The translations under genes and the position numbers were made by a program. The notes beneath the pieces are model-generated. The model was not told where the DNA came from. It did not search any database and saw only the letters and a program-made list of their open reading frames with translations. This document shows positions 1 to 10,600 of a stretch of DNA of 64,000 bases, piece after piece. Source of the stretch: Haliclona indistincta (taxonomy: Eukaryota; Porifera; Demospongiae; Haplosclerida; Chalinidae); assembly GCA_964017065.1 (NCBI GenBank), contig OZ024786.1, positions 10,235,047-10,299,046 of the forward strand, written 5' to 3'. The stretch's first letter is position 1; each line of letters begins with the position of its first letter.

Positions 1-434
1 TGTCAAACTAATTATACACGAAATATTTCAGGTGTAATTTTCTTTGCCTCGCGTATCTACATCTATCTACTTTTAGTTTGTTCTTTGTGTAAATATTCGT
101 ATATCGTGTATACACGTGCGATATCTGAAGAATATTCTACTAATGACGAAAGAAGTATTAACCCTTTAAACCCTAATGACGCCATACATACTTCAGACAC
201 CATAACTTTACCAAAAAGTGCTAAAATGGAATGGAACAGGGGTAAAACTTAAAATCTGGATTGTATGGAGGAAACAGCTTAAAGTGACTAATCGTGTCTT
301 ACTTGTGTGCATGTTTCAGGTAGTGCTAGAAAATCCTCCAAATAGATTTATAGAAATACATACACACACTCTTGTATAACTCTGGTGGCTATGCCCATCG
401 AGGCTAATACAATTTAGATACACAATTCGTTTAC

Positions 435-2179
435 CTGGAGATGTAGTAGTTGTAGTGGATGAACTAGTGGTAGAGCAGTCTTGCTGACCTGTGTAGTAAC
501 AATGAACATTATTGATAATGAGTGTTGCTACTAAGATTTTTGCTACATCATTGATCCATAGTGTTGCTACTAATATAAGTTTCATTTATCATTCCTACTT
601 GTGCTGAGCGGCAATGACAATAGTATATAGTCTATGTAATAGTTAGATCACCGGAAGAGGGATCTAACTGACATGAACGCCCCGCGGGACAATCCCGCGC
701 CCAAGGATGGTTTTACAGCCCGAGGGCGAAGCCCGAGGGCTGTAAGACCATCCGAGGGCGAGGGATTGGCCCAAGGGACGTTCATGTCAGTTAGATTCCG
801 AGTCCAGGTGATCTAACTGACTTAGACCACGCTTACACTGACCTGACGACGACGGCCGCCATTTTATGCGTGCTGGGAGCTCGTTCGCCGTTCGTGAAGA
901 ACGTAGCGGCGTAGTTTCTTCGCTCCAGGCCACGCGAGGAACTGCACTTCGTCTTGGTAAGCTCTTCGACACATTCTCGATCTTCCACAGCGAAAGAAAC
1001 GGTGTTTTGACAAAATGAATTTATTCATAAGGATCTAACTGACACAAACGCCCTCCGCTAATTCGTGACTTCAAAGCTTCCGACTCAATGAATTATTAAT
1101 GAGTGGTCTAAGGGTACAAAGCGCAATTGCAGTGCAACACACTCCGGGCTCATGTTTGAAAAAGTTTAATGAAAAGCAGCATAACTTTCCCCCCCTGCAA
1201 TACAATCGAGACATCACAGTACGAAAGGGTCCATGGCTAACAGCTTGCACGCAAGGCTAATGCGAGCTCAGATACACAAGTAAGAAATAACTAACGTTTA
1301 AAATTAAGATCAAGTCTAGATTGCGCATACACAACTCATTTATCCTTAAACAAGTTACCTGATTTCTGCATACAGTTTTAATGGTTGATATTATGCACAG
1401 TTGAAAATGATTGACAAAAATAGTGATGAACAACGACAAGTAACGATTACATGTGAAGAGGGACAGCATTATACAATCCTAGTTGGTCAGCAACACAAAT
1501 CAAGGCATAATTCGTGAACAGCTTCATATAAAACTTACATATTCAAACGCGAGATAATTATTGTTATAAAGTTTCAATGCTCAACTTTAGCGTGCATCTA
1601 GAAACTGATGTAACAGACGGAATGACAGACCAACTACAGTATGGCTCATGGCTCTGCCCACACTGAGGGATAATAATATTTGCGTAAGTCAGTACTCACT
1701 TGTATCATCATAATTATTATACATCTGCTATAGAAAATGCATGCAATATACTTTACCTGAAGCAGTAGTAGTAGTTGTGGATGGAACAATAGCAAGTCCA
1801 GTATGATCTGGTAGTGTAGAGCAGTCCTGTTGACCTGCTAACGGCAAAATGTATTTTTCTCTCAGTTTAGCTGATAGTGTGTGGTGACCGATTGTCTTCA
1901 AAGCGACTATGATATCACTCCACGAGGCATCAGGTGTTGAGTTCAGCCAATGCTGTAGCAAATCAATCCTCCATCGTTGTATTCCTTCCAGTGGAGACAA
2001 TTTCTGGATCTCTTGTAGCTTATTGGGATGAATCCTCAAAGCCACACCCAGAGAATACCAGTCCATCATTTCTATCAATTCAGTTGTCAACTGGAAGATG
2101 GTTGGGGCTGGAATATCTGTGTACAGGATCCAAATCATGATTTGCATGAAATATTTTATTGTAACTCACTGTCAGACAT
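435..2179 (-). CDS. beta3: 5' part of Death domain gene, runs off window
   Basis: Three exons are visible: 2170-2179 (ATG, reads MSD and one base), 1757-2116 and 435-488. The tiny first exon ends at a consensus GTGAGT donor and joins in phase 1 to give MSDNIPAPTIFQLTTEL. Exon 2 is a Death domain (about residues 5-98; MDWYSLGVALRIHP, RWRIDLLQHWL, SWSDIIVALK) and continues without an intron into a Thr-rich linker starting GQQDCS. Exon 3 repeats that linker (GQQDCSTTSSSTTTTTSP). Borders match the beta1 paralogue. The unrecognised module and SH2 exons expected downstream would lie left of position 1. The Death domain should mediate homotypic assembly; this is family knowledge, not shown here. Positions 1-434 hold intron sequence, including a piggyBac-like terminal motif (TTAACCCTTTAAACCC) near 158. 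Confidence 0.7.
661..796. repeat. GC-rich hairpin insertion
   Basis: The arms GATCTAACTGACATGAACG and its complement enclose an inner palindrome CCCGAGGGCGAAGCCCGAGGG at about 720-741. The outer motif GATCTAACTGACA recurs near 810 and 1031, so a second part of the repeat may follow. It lies in the beta3 intron. The stretch 800-1750 otherwise holds intron sequence related to 19860-20110. Confidence 0.6.
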
Positions 2180-2405
2180 TGTTAAGGTTATACACAACTA
2201 AGAATAAGTAGAGAGAGAGCTTCAGCATAGATACAGCGCTAGCTCTTGACCGTTTTTGTTTGTGTCCGCGGTCCTTGTTTTCTTCGCACGTGAGAGAAAG
2301 TGGGTGGGGCTCGTATACTGGCGGCGGCGCGGCGCGACTAAAAACTGCTGAACACGAAGCAGTACATACACAACTAAAGAATCTATCATGTGCTTGGAAT
2401 CTATT
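2180..2405. promoter_or_regulatory. Putative divergent promoter of beta3 and a cupin gene
   Basis: This upstream sequence is shared with beta1 (46327-46600) and in part with 59930-60110. It contains the conserved string GTGGGTGGGGCTCGTA near 2300 and CGCACGTGAGAGAAA just before it. In beta1 the same block lies between the minus-strand Death gene and plus-strand cupin sequence, so a shared divergent promoter is plausible. No TATA box or start site can be proved from sequence. Confidence 0.35.
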
Positions 2406-2899
2406 ATGCCACGCGGTAGACGTGGCATATTTAGGGTTGAGCGGAAAACAAGATGGCGGCTACACTTAGGCTAAACGCAATAATTCACGTATATCTTGGC
2501 TGTTGGCGACATCAGTAGTATTTTAACTACCTAGGGGCTATCCTAAGAGGTAAGCGCTTACAATGAGTCTACTAGTAAAGACTATTAGGCCAGTTGCTAT
2601 AGGCATGACAAGATGGCGTCTCGCATGGAGGCACTAAGTACGGCACTACCATATCTTCGCCGTATGGGCGTTTCAAGCGTATGTAACGTTCTGAAGCTCC
2701 TTGCACGATTTGTGCGATTACAAAGAGACCTTTAGAAGCAAAAGAAACCAGGTCTAAGGTGGTAAACCAGACTTCACGTGGTCACCCGTTTGTTCATCTT
2801 CTTCTTTCTTTCTTTCTTTCTTTCTTTCTTTTTTCTTATTCTTCAGAGAGTCTAGCACAGTAGTGAGGGAACCAAACGCAACTAAACCTACACAGAAGC

Positions 2900-3398
2900 C
2901 AGACCTCTCAACTCTCACGGTTTGACCGTGTGTCACACGGTTTTGGGGGAAATCTCACGGTCTCACGGTCAAGGCTTGCCTTTCTCACGGTCAACAGTGC
3001 TTTCACTAGAAGTTGGGCGTTGTCAGTAGGCAGGGCCAGTAAAATTAATTATAAACACAGTTATTTTTAGCACCAGGTGTACTAATCTGCTAACATAACT
3101 ATGGATAACTGGTAATGTTGCTGATCGCAGCAATAATATCAACGCACGAGGTTCTAAGTTAACTCAGCTGTGAATCAGTGATCTCAGTTATCATTGACTT
3201 ATCAAGTTGCAACCATGGCCAGCAGTAGTACCACTATCTACCCTGATACTTAAGAAGATTCTGACTTCAAATTCCCTCTTGTAATTATATTCATATCAAT
3301 TATAATGAATATTAATCATTAATTATCATTATTATTAATTATTATTATCATGAATATTAATATCACACGGTCAGCCAAAATTTTAGTTGAGAGGTCTG
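2900..3398. mobile_element. hAT-type MITE
   Basis: Ends are CAGACCTCTCAACT and its complement AGTTGAGAGGTCTG, flanked by the 8-bp direct repeat ACAGAAGC at 2892-2899 and 3399-3406. An 8-bp duplication and CAG ends fit the hAT superfamily. The homologous element at 33.8 kb lacks the insert, so the empty site is visible. There is no coding sequence inside; the interior is AT-rich with repeats of TCTCACGGT. Confidence 0.85.
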
Positions 3399-3893
3399 AC
3401 AGAAGCAACGCTACCTATGACCATCAGTGCACCTGATATCTATTTAGGCCTAAAACACTGGGACAAGCGAGTATTTCCAGAAAAACAGCGATTTTTTGGT
3501 CCATAACAGACTCCATTCCATCATTCTGTTTGATTTCCGTTACTAGGTTACGCCTACTCGCGCACGCCCGTGTATGTAATTATTCTAATACAAGCGCACC
3601 TTAGTTTTAGTACAAATTGCTTGGAACGCGAGTGCTGCTGCCACTAGCAGTGTTCACAGCAGACAACGAGCATATCTTCACTGTTACACTGGATTTGTCT
3701 GTTCAGGCTTGTAAGAATGCTATCTTAAGCTTAGCTAATGTTGCATGGTACATGTAACTGTTGCATGCAGTGCAGATCTAGTCGATCGAGTGCAGTCTGC
3801 TGCCGGAACTATTACTACAATTATTACTTTTGGAAACTATGTATACACTGTATTAGCATAAGTGCCAACTAAGTCATTAATAAAAAAGAAGAG

Positions 3894-4185
3894 AAACGAG
3901 TAATAAAAACATTTTAACCAAAATGGAAGAGATTTAGGGTTGGTACATTTATCGAAAAAGTATGGTAACAAGATTTGAAATGAAAAGGATTGTAACAATA
4001 GCAGTGTAATACTACCTCCCAAAATTAACTGCTTTCGATAGTTGTAGTTAATTTAATAGGGAGGTAGCATTACACTGCTATTGTTACAATCCTTTTCATT
4101 TCAAATCTTGTTTCCATACTTTTTCGATAAATGTACCAACCCTAAATCTCTTCCATTTTAGTTAAAATGTTTTTATTACTTGTTT
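3894..4185. repeat. Long palindrome, foldback end, copy 1
   Basis: Two arms of about 130 bp are near-perfect complements around a short AT-rich centre that includes CTTTCGATAGTTG. Outer ends read GAGTAATAAAAACATTTTAA and its complement. Copies 2 (33083-33375) and 3 (63512-63800) are nearly identical, which suggests recent spread or conversion. Confidence 0.9.
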
Positions 4186-4190
4186 CTATA

Positions 4191-4685
4191 GATTTGGATC
4201 AAGCACTTAAGCTTGTTCATGTTGTGTACAGCTACATGTAAATTTATAATCAAGAGATTAGCTTGCAATACAGATCACTGTTTCCACACCACTGCATCCA
4301 ACACTATGAATTTAATATCAGAAATATTAAAAATGATTCAACAGGTATTCATGTGCACTGTCAATCATGAATATACTACTGTGCATGCATCGTTGTCAAA
4401 CAAAATGGGTTTGTTCCCAGCACCGTATGATGTTTAGAGACACTGCACCTTCAAATAATTTCTCATGGCACAATGTTCCACGATGACTGTAGTACATAGT
4501 CAACCTTGATGCTGATGTTGAGATCACTGTGAGCAGTGGAGATACTAAAGTTATCAGACAAGGAGAGGTGTTCTTTGTAGAGGACACACATAGTAAACAG
4601 CATTGTGTACATAGTTGATTGTGACACAGTAATGTTTTTTCAGGGCAAGACAGGTATTTTTGATTTTAGTCTTGTCTCCACTTGA
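4191..4685 (+). pseudogene. Cupin final exon, broken copy
   Basis: The segment from about 4426 matches the cupin exon at 40648-40943 (VNLDADVEITVSSG region), but an indel near 4482 (CACGATGACTGTAG against CACGGCGACAG) breaks the frame. The possible internal splice donor is changed from GGTAAAC to AGTAAAC. The 5' part (4191-4420) is shared with 46620-46740 and 60113-60310 and looks like cupin upstream or intron sequence. The copy sits between beta3, which it diverges from, and the 3' end of alpha2, which it faces. Confidence 0.6.
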
Positions 4686-5170
4686 TGTGCTAGCTAGTGA
4701 TAGATTTGGAAAAACACTGCACTGTTGCAGAGCAACTCACTGTCACTGAGTGCACATAGTGAAGAGAATAGAAGCCAAAAAGCATGCATGCTACTATCAA
4801 GAAATCATCGAGACCTATACCCGTCGAAGAAGCGTGTAACTGTAAACGGCAAAATCCTGATGCTAAATAATATTATAGTATCATCTAAAAAGGTCTTCAT
4901 GGTCCAAAAGGGAGGAAATGCGTTGATTATGCCCTGTGTTTAGTCTCACAACTCTCACCTAGTCACCTTTCAGATCACAGCACATGTTATTGAGAGTAGT
5001 AGTAATCAACATACCCTAGCAGTGGTAGACAGCAGATTCCAGTGTCAAACGACAGCCATGTTTGGATTTCGTCATTGTATTGTGAAAATACAGAGTTGCA
5101 CGCTCCCTTGATCACTTCGTGGTCCTAGTGACTTTGTTACTAGATATTACAGGGCTGGTTAATACATTTA

Positions 5171-5229
5171 TTATTCTCCATCTGTATCGTCCATTACAGG
5201 TAAAGGACACTTCTCAAGGTCAGTAGGTG
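5171..5229 (-). other. Possible alternative acidic last exon of alpha2
   Basis: After a TTCTAG acceptor an open frame reads PTDLEKCPLPVMDDTDGE and stop, with AATAAA overlapping the stop. The same frame is open at 41415-41473, 48356-48414 and 61008-61066. No clear in-frame donor joins it to the preceding SH2 exon, unless CCA|GTGCAC there is used with a later acceptor. It may instead be 3' UTR carrying the poly(A) signal. Confidence 0.35.
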
Positions 5230-5308
5230 CTAGAATGAGACACTCAATGTTTTAAAAAAAATTACCAACATTAATTTTGACAAAATTAATAGATAAAGAA
5301 GCACATTA

Positions 5309-5528
5309 CTATAATGTATGATACTTTGATGAGTGCACTGGATATTGAAACGACACTAGTACTACATGATCACCAATTGGTATAGGAACTGATGTAGTGG
5401 CACATCGCATTACCACTGCATTGATAGAGTCATATCTTTCCCTTTTTCTTTCAAAATGTAACCAATCACCTTCTCTATGAACAAACAGATTGACTACCTC
5501 CCTCTGTACCCTAAAGAACAACAAAAAC

Positions 5529-5603
<75 letters not shown>

Positions 5604-7521
5604 GATGATATTGCATAGTGTATTAATGTCAATTCAAACACTGACAAAATTTTTGAAATTACTATACTAATTATATAGTAGTTATATACCGATCAGGAGG
5701 TGTTTAAGCGATTTAAAGCCCGCGGGCGTAGCCCAAGGGCTTTAAATGCTTAAACACCGACTGTGAGGTATATAACTACTTTAAAACATAGTGCGCTGCT
5801 TGCCTGACGTCTAGCTAGCTACCTTGCATCGCAGGAAGACCCCAGAGCAGCCCGAGCGCCGTTTGTTTGTGGATTCTCGAACGCGGCGGCCATCTTGAAA
5901 CGCGAGCGGGCTGTACACGATTTATAGCCCTCATTAACGGTCGTTACATCAAAGAGAATTATTCATACTATGGTTTAATATACGATTATATGATAAGCTC
6001 GCACCATGCAGTATGGCATTTGCGTCTAATTATTGTTATTACATTGACTTACACAATATCCACTGTGAAGAGGTGACTGGGACCTGACAAGTCAGTTGCT
6101 CTCACTAGGAACGTCTCATCTATTCTCCCTCTCAGCAATCTCTCTGACTCCTCCTTACTGAGCTGTCTGCAGAGCCATGTGCTCTCATCATGGTGAGGGT
6201 AATGCTTGGGAACTAGTGATACCACATCACTGAATGTGTAATACTGAGGAGGTTAAATAACATGTAGTGATTATTATTAGAATCTAAAAACTCTAAGTAC
6301 AGTTACAAAATTTTTAACTAAAGTTCTAATGAACACATACCCGTGCGTTGAGCTAAGATATACATAGTTAGTACACGACTAGTACTACTCCAGCATTACC
6401 GAAACAGTCCATAGACAGCTCAAGATGATGGTACATGTGAGATTGAGTGCAGGCCAGGACGTCGATACGGATGGATATAGGAGGTTGGGAGACACACCCA
6501 CCATGCCGTAAAGTGCTCTTACAAGGACACGTAGCTTTAGAAAGCCATGGATTAGTCCATAGATATTACAAGAAAATTAAAAAGATTTCTATCGAAATCA
6601 AAAGGATGTAGGGTTGTGAAATCTGCCGCTGGTCCACAATGTAAACCAACAAGGAACAAGCATGGAATGGTAACACGATTGACTTGCTAACAGACCATAG
6701 ATCCCTACATCAGTGGCTGCTGTGGTTGGCTATAGCTAGTTTAGCTAGTTGCTCTTGACTGACACCTAACGTGCATCCAGCTTGTGACAAAATAATGATC
6801 TTATATACAGCCACTGATGTAGGGATCTATGCATGGTCTGTTAGCAAGTCAATCGTGTTACCATTCCATGCTTGTTCCTTGTTGGTTTACATTGTGGACC
6901 AGTGGCAGATTTCACAACCCTACATCCTTTTGATTTCGATAGAAATCTCTTTAATTTTCTTGTTTGTGTCCTTTTTTCTTTTTCAGTGAAGTGCAGTTCA
7001 ATATCATGCACGTACTGAGCTGTCTTTGTTTCCACCATTGGTTTAGTTTTCCTGTTGCTGATGGCTTTTCTTTATTATTAAGAATTTAAACTCGTAGCTA
7101 AAATTAATTGTTACTCAGCTCGCCTACGCATGCATGCATATATGCAGTGACACGAGCCCCGCCCACGCTTACTTGTAGACCTGTACGGCGGTTATAATTA
7201 TCTGGCAAGCGCAGAATGGTGATCCTATACGAGCTTATCGTTCTTCGAAGACTCCAGACAAATATGTGTTCTCATACAGCGCGGCGATAGTGCTTGGTCA
7301 CGTGCGTATTGCACAATCACAATAATGGCGTCTAATACTTAGCTGACAATGGATCACGATCGAGAAATCGCTGAATTTATATCGCCGTTTCGCTAAAAAC
7401 AAGGTTCAAAAGGCACCTCCCAGGAGAATTTCACGACTGTTTGTGGGTGTTTTGGTCGCGTAAAGGTGTGGGTGTTTTGGTCGCATCTTACTGCTCGCGT
7501 AAAGGCGCTAGACGCGCTGAA

Positions 7522-7610
<89 letters not shown>

Positions 7611-10600
7611 AGAAAACGAAGATGACGAAAGTCGATTTTCACCGTTTCCAGGTTCGTCACTTTAGTAACAATTTCGATCAATCTCCTTGCTACTGTAAGA
7701 TGGGGCAACGCCAGGGAGCAGATCTAAGTGTCTTTTGACGTATACAATTCATCACCAGGCGAAATATCAACGTTTGAACGCTAATACATTGTATGTAGCC
7801 GTCATCTTGTTTTCCCGTTCAACCCTACATAGGGAGGCACTACTGTGCCTCCCTAATACGGGATAAGAAACTAAAATTTCCTACAAATCAAAATGTATTA
7901 CGTGACGTCACGTGGAGTGGTTGGTGCGTATTACCGCGCATACCAGTGATTACTAATTAGCAGCAGACGAGCGCGTTGGCTGTACAGCTTTCCTTAGCTG
8001 TCTTTCGCCAGGAGCCCATAAGAGGAAGGCGCGTTCAGCCGCGATTTATCCTCCGCCGTGCGCTGTGCGCGGCGGGTAGCGATGACGTCTACTACAGCAA
8101 TGAGAGTGACATAGGTAGTTTAGCACACGCCCCGAGCAAAGTAGTCAGTCGATAGCGTCTCTTGCAGCTACTTGCAGGGAATAAAATCGTCTAGATAGGC
8201 TGCACGGTGGTCACTGAAGACTGTACGCTCGATTGATTGCCATCTATTCAGCACGTGGATCGTGGGCGCGGCCTTTTCTACAAGCACAGAACGAGAGCAG
8301 TCCCGCTTACTTGATTTACTTGATCGTGCTGTTTACAAGTAACAAGCTCCTGTTTGCTACTGTCTGACGTGCAACAAGGCCACAGCCTTCTTTGTATGCT
8401 GCTGGTAAAAAGCTGTTCATGACGTAAAATCAGCCCGTTGGCTGTTGGCCGCATGCAAAAAAACTTCCATATAGGGAAGTTATTTGACGCGCAAGGCGGC
8501 GGAGTTTACGTTTGGATATTACTACATGCGCGATTGGAGTTGAACGCTCCTTCCTCTTATGCACTTATCAATGTGTACCCCACCCCCCTCCTGGGACTAT
8601 GTGGGGCAATGGTGGGGATTTGAAACTTTTAATTGTCAATTCCCCCACCCACAGGGCACAAGAAGCTGTCAAATCCTCATCATATACCCAGGTTGTCACC
8701 TCGGGATCTGATCGTATCAAGCACAACTCACTTAGTTGCACTTTATATGAACTATGAAATTATGAACTATGACATAATGACATTGATAACAATTTGAAGT
8801 GTGCTTTTTAAACACATGAACAATTTTTACATAAGAAAGTATCTAATGTAGAGGAGGAGGAGGAGTCTTCTCATACATCACAAAACCATTGTTCAAATGT
8901 GTCACAATAAACCCAGACTTAAAATTCTTCTGTCTCGTCCACAAAAAGTTTATTGCAAGTACCACAAAATGTCTTAGTTTGTTCCAATGACTTCTTTGCA
9001 TGGGTACGTCAAGTTAATGAAGCTTTAGCTGCTCCACGCTTCCGATTGAGTTGGACAGTGTACAGGTGGTCTAACCATAGTGGGGGGTAAGCACTATGGT
9101 TAGGTGGTCTAACCATAGTGGGGGACAGTGGGGGGGTAAGATGTTAATTTTAAGTCCGTTTTCAATACTTGTGATGGAGGTGGTGTTGATAAGCCGAGAT
9201 CTGCTGTAGTGTCAATATTTTTATGCCTCGGTGGGCGGAGCCATGAGGCATACAGTAATAGTGCGTGTCTGTTTGTGTGTCTGTCCGCTCTAGTTCTGAA
9301 AGACGGCGAAGAATCAGCTGGTGGTAAGTGCAATATAGACATAACACGTTAATAGCTCGAACTTGATGGTGTTAGATTTTTGAATTAAAGCTTTGTTCGT
9401 GAGTTATGGCGTGATTTGCTTACTTTACTTACCGTTGCTGGCGATCTGGACTTCTCTGAAGTCGAATGTATCCATGGTTAACTGGCTAGCAGATTGTAGG
9501 TTTGATCTGGACTACAGGATAGCGTGGCGGGTCCGGATAAACTTCAGCAAAAACCAAAAAAGCTGCTACAAGCATGGCTTGTGTACCCCCAGCTAATTAG
9601 TAACATACTATTGTTTGATGGAATAGCTATAGTTGCTGTGTGCTGTCAAAGCATGTCCATTTTACAGTATGCATGCAATTCCACCGAGGCATCTGCACCA
9701 TTGGTGCTTCATTTATCAGGTAGTGGCCAGAGCAAAATCCCTTGCAGCTACTGCACTCAGTGTTTCCCCAAGGTCTGTCTGGATCTACGACAGGAAGAGG
9801 AAGGTGAGTAATAGCAGGTCCACCCTTGTACCATGTCTTTTGGTTTTCCTTTCTGACACACTGGGTGTAAACAATCATGATTAAAGCAGCAGATCAGCAT
9901 GAAAACATATTGAGAAGGTAGTCCCTTTATCATATGCTTGTTGCGGACAGTCCACACAGATTGAAAGTGGGCATAAAGTGTTGGACTTTTCTGGCGAAGA
10001 GACTCCTTTGCTGATTTGGATCCTTTTAGGAAGGTCAACAACTCATCTCGGGTGCCAAGGTGCACACTAGCATCTGCTCCTCTAAAAAGGTGAATGGATG
10101 AATTCCCACAACGACAATGGTTAACTCGACTGATGTACGCTTCAATTGCAAGATCCATATTCTTTTTAACTTTTTCATCATCAAATTCACCTGTTTGCTG
10201 ATTGTAGCATGAGCCACCAAGTGTCGATGGAATGAATATATGGGCATGACCCAAACTAAGGCACCCATTCTGGAGTTCAACGCGATTTAGGTAAGTACAT
10301 CCACTACTCCTTATTGTCACTATTGTTGCTACTTTCTGCTTTAAAATATGACGTTCTGTCCACCACTATTGCACTTCTTCATGGGACGGACCCTCGTCGC
10401 TAGCACCATCGACTCGTATGCAGTCAACTGACTTTGGTAAACCGGTCTGAGAATTCTGAAAAGCATGTGTCAGCTGTTCCCACTGAGATTCCAGCATGCA
10501 AAGGTCAGCCATGTGCTGAGCAGGATTCTTCTGATGGACTTTTACAGCTTTGACTACTCCAGCACATAATTCATCAGTAGTAACTGTTCGTGAAAAGTTA

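Larger units (their letters stand above)
2406..4185. mobile_element. Composite foldback element, copy 1
   Basis: The sequence is homologous in reverse orientation to 33083-34302 and partly to 63512-64000. One end carries a short hairpin (ATGCCACGCGGTAGACGTGGCAT) next to TTTAGGGTT; the other is the long palindrome at 3894-4185. A TTTC tract at about 2804-2832 corresponds to GAA-rich tracts in the other copies. A hAT-type MITE (2900-3398) is inserted in this copy only. The element separates the beta3 upstream region from cupin sequence that is adjacent in beta1. Transposon class unknown. Confidence 0.65.
6557..7850. mobile_element. Diverged foldback element
   Basis: The long inverted repeat at 6570-6962 is followed by unique sequence, a GAAA tract (about 7524-7612) and an end reading AACCCTACATA with hairpin GGGAGGCACTACTGTGCCTCCC at about 7831-7852. 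This is the same order as the composite foldback elements at 2.4-4.2 and 33.1-34.3 kb, but with little base identity except near the ends (CATCTTGTTTTCC and AACCCTA). The open frames through the GAAA tract are low-complexity artefacts. Confidence 0.5.

Noticed and set aside
435..488. QQDCS Thr-rich exons as a mucin-like or secreted protein
   Set aside because: They are short phase 1-1 linker exons between a Death domain and intracellular-type domains.
1934..2140. Plus-strand frame opposite the Death exon (also at 35765 and 46085)
   Set aside because: Shadow of the minus-strand Death domain; no splice or start support.
2406..4185. Helitron, because of a terminal hairpin
   Set aside because: No TC start or CTRR end at the hairpin, and the other end is a long palindrome.
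7441..7738. Lys/Glu-rich and Phe/Leu/Ser-rich frames
   Set aside because: Produced by the GAAA tract in a mobile element.
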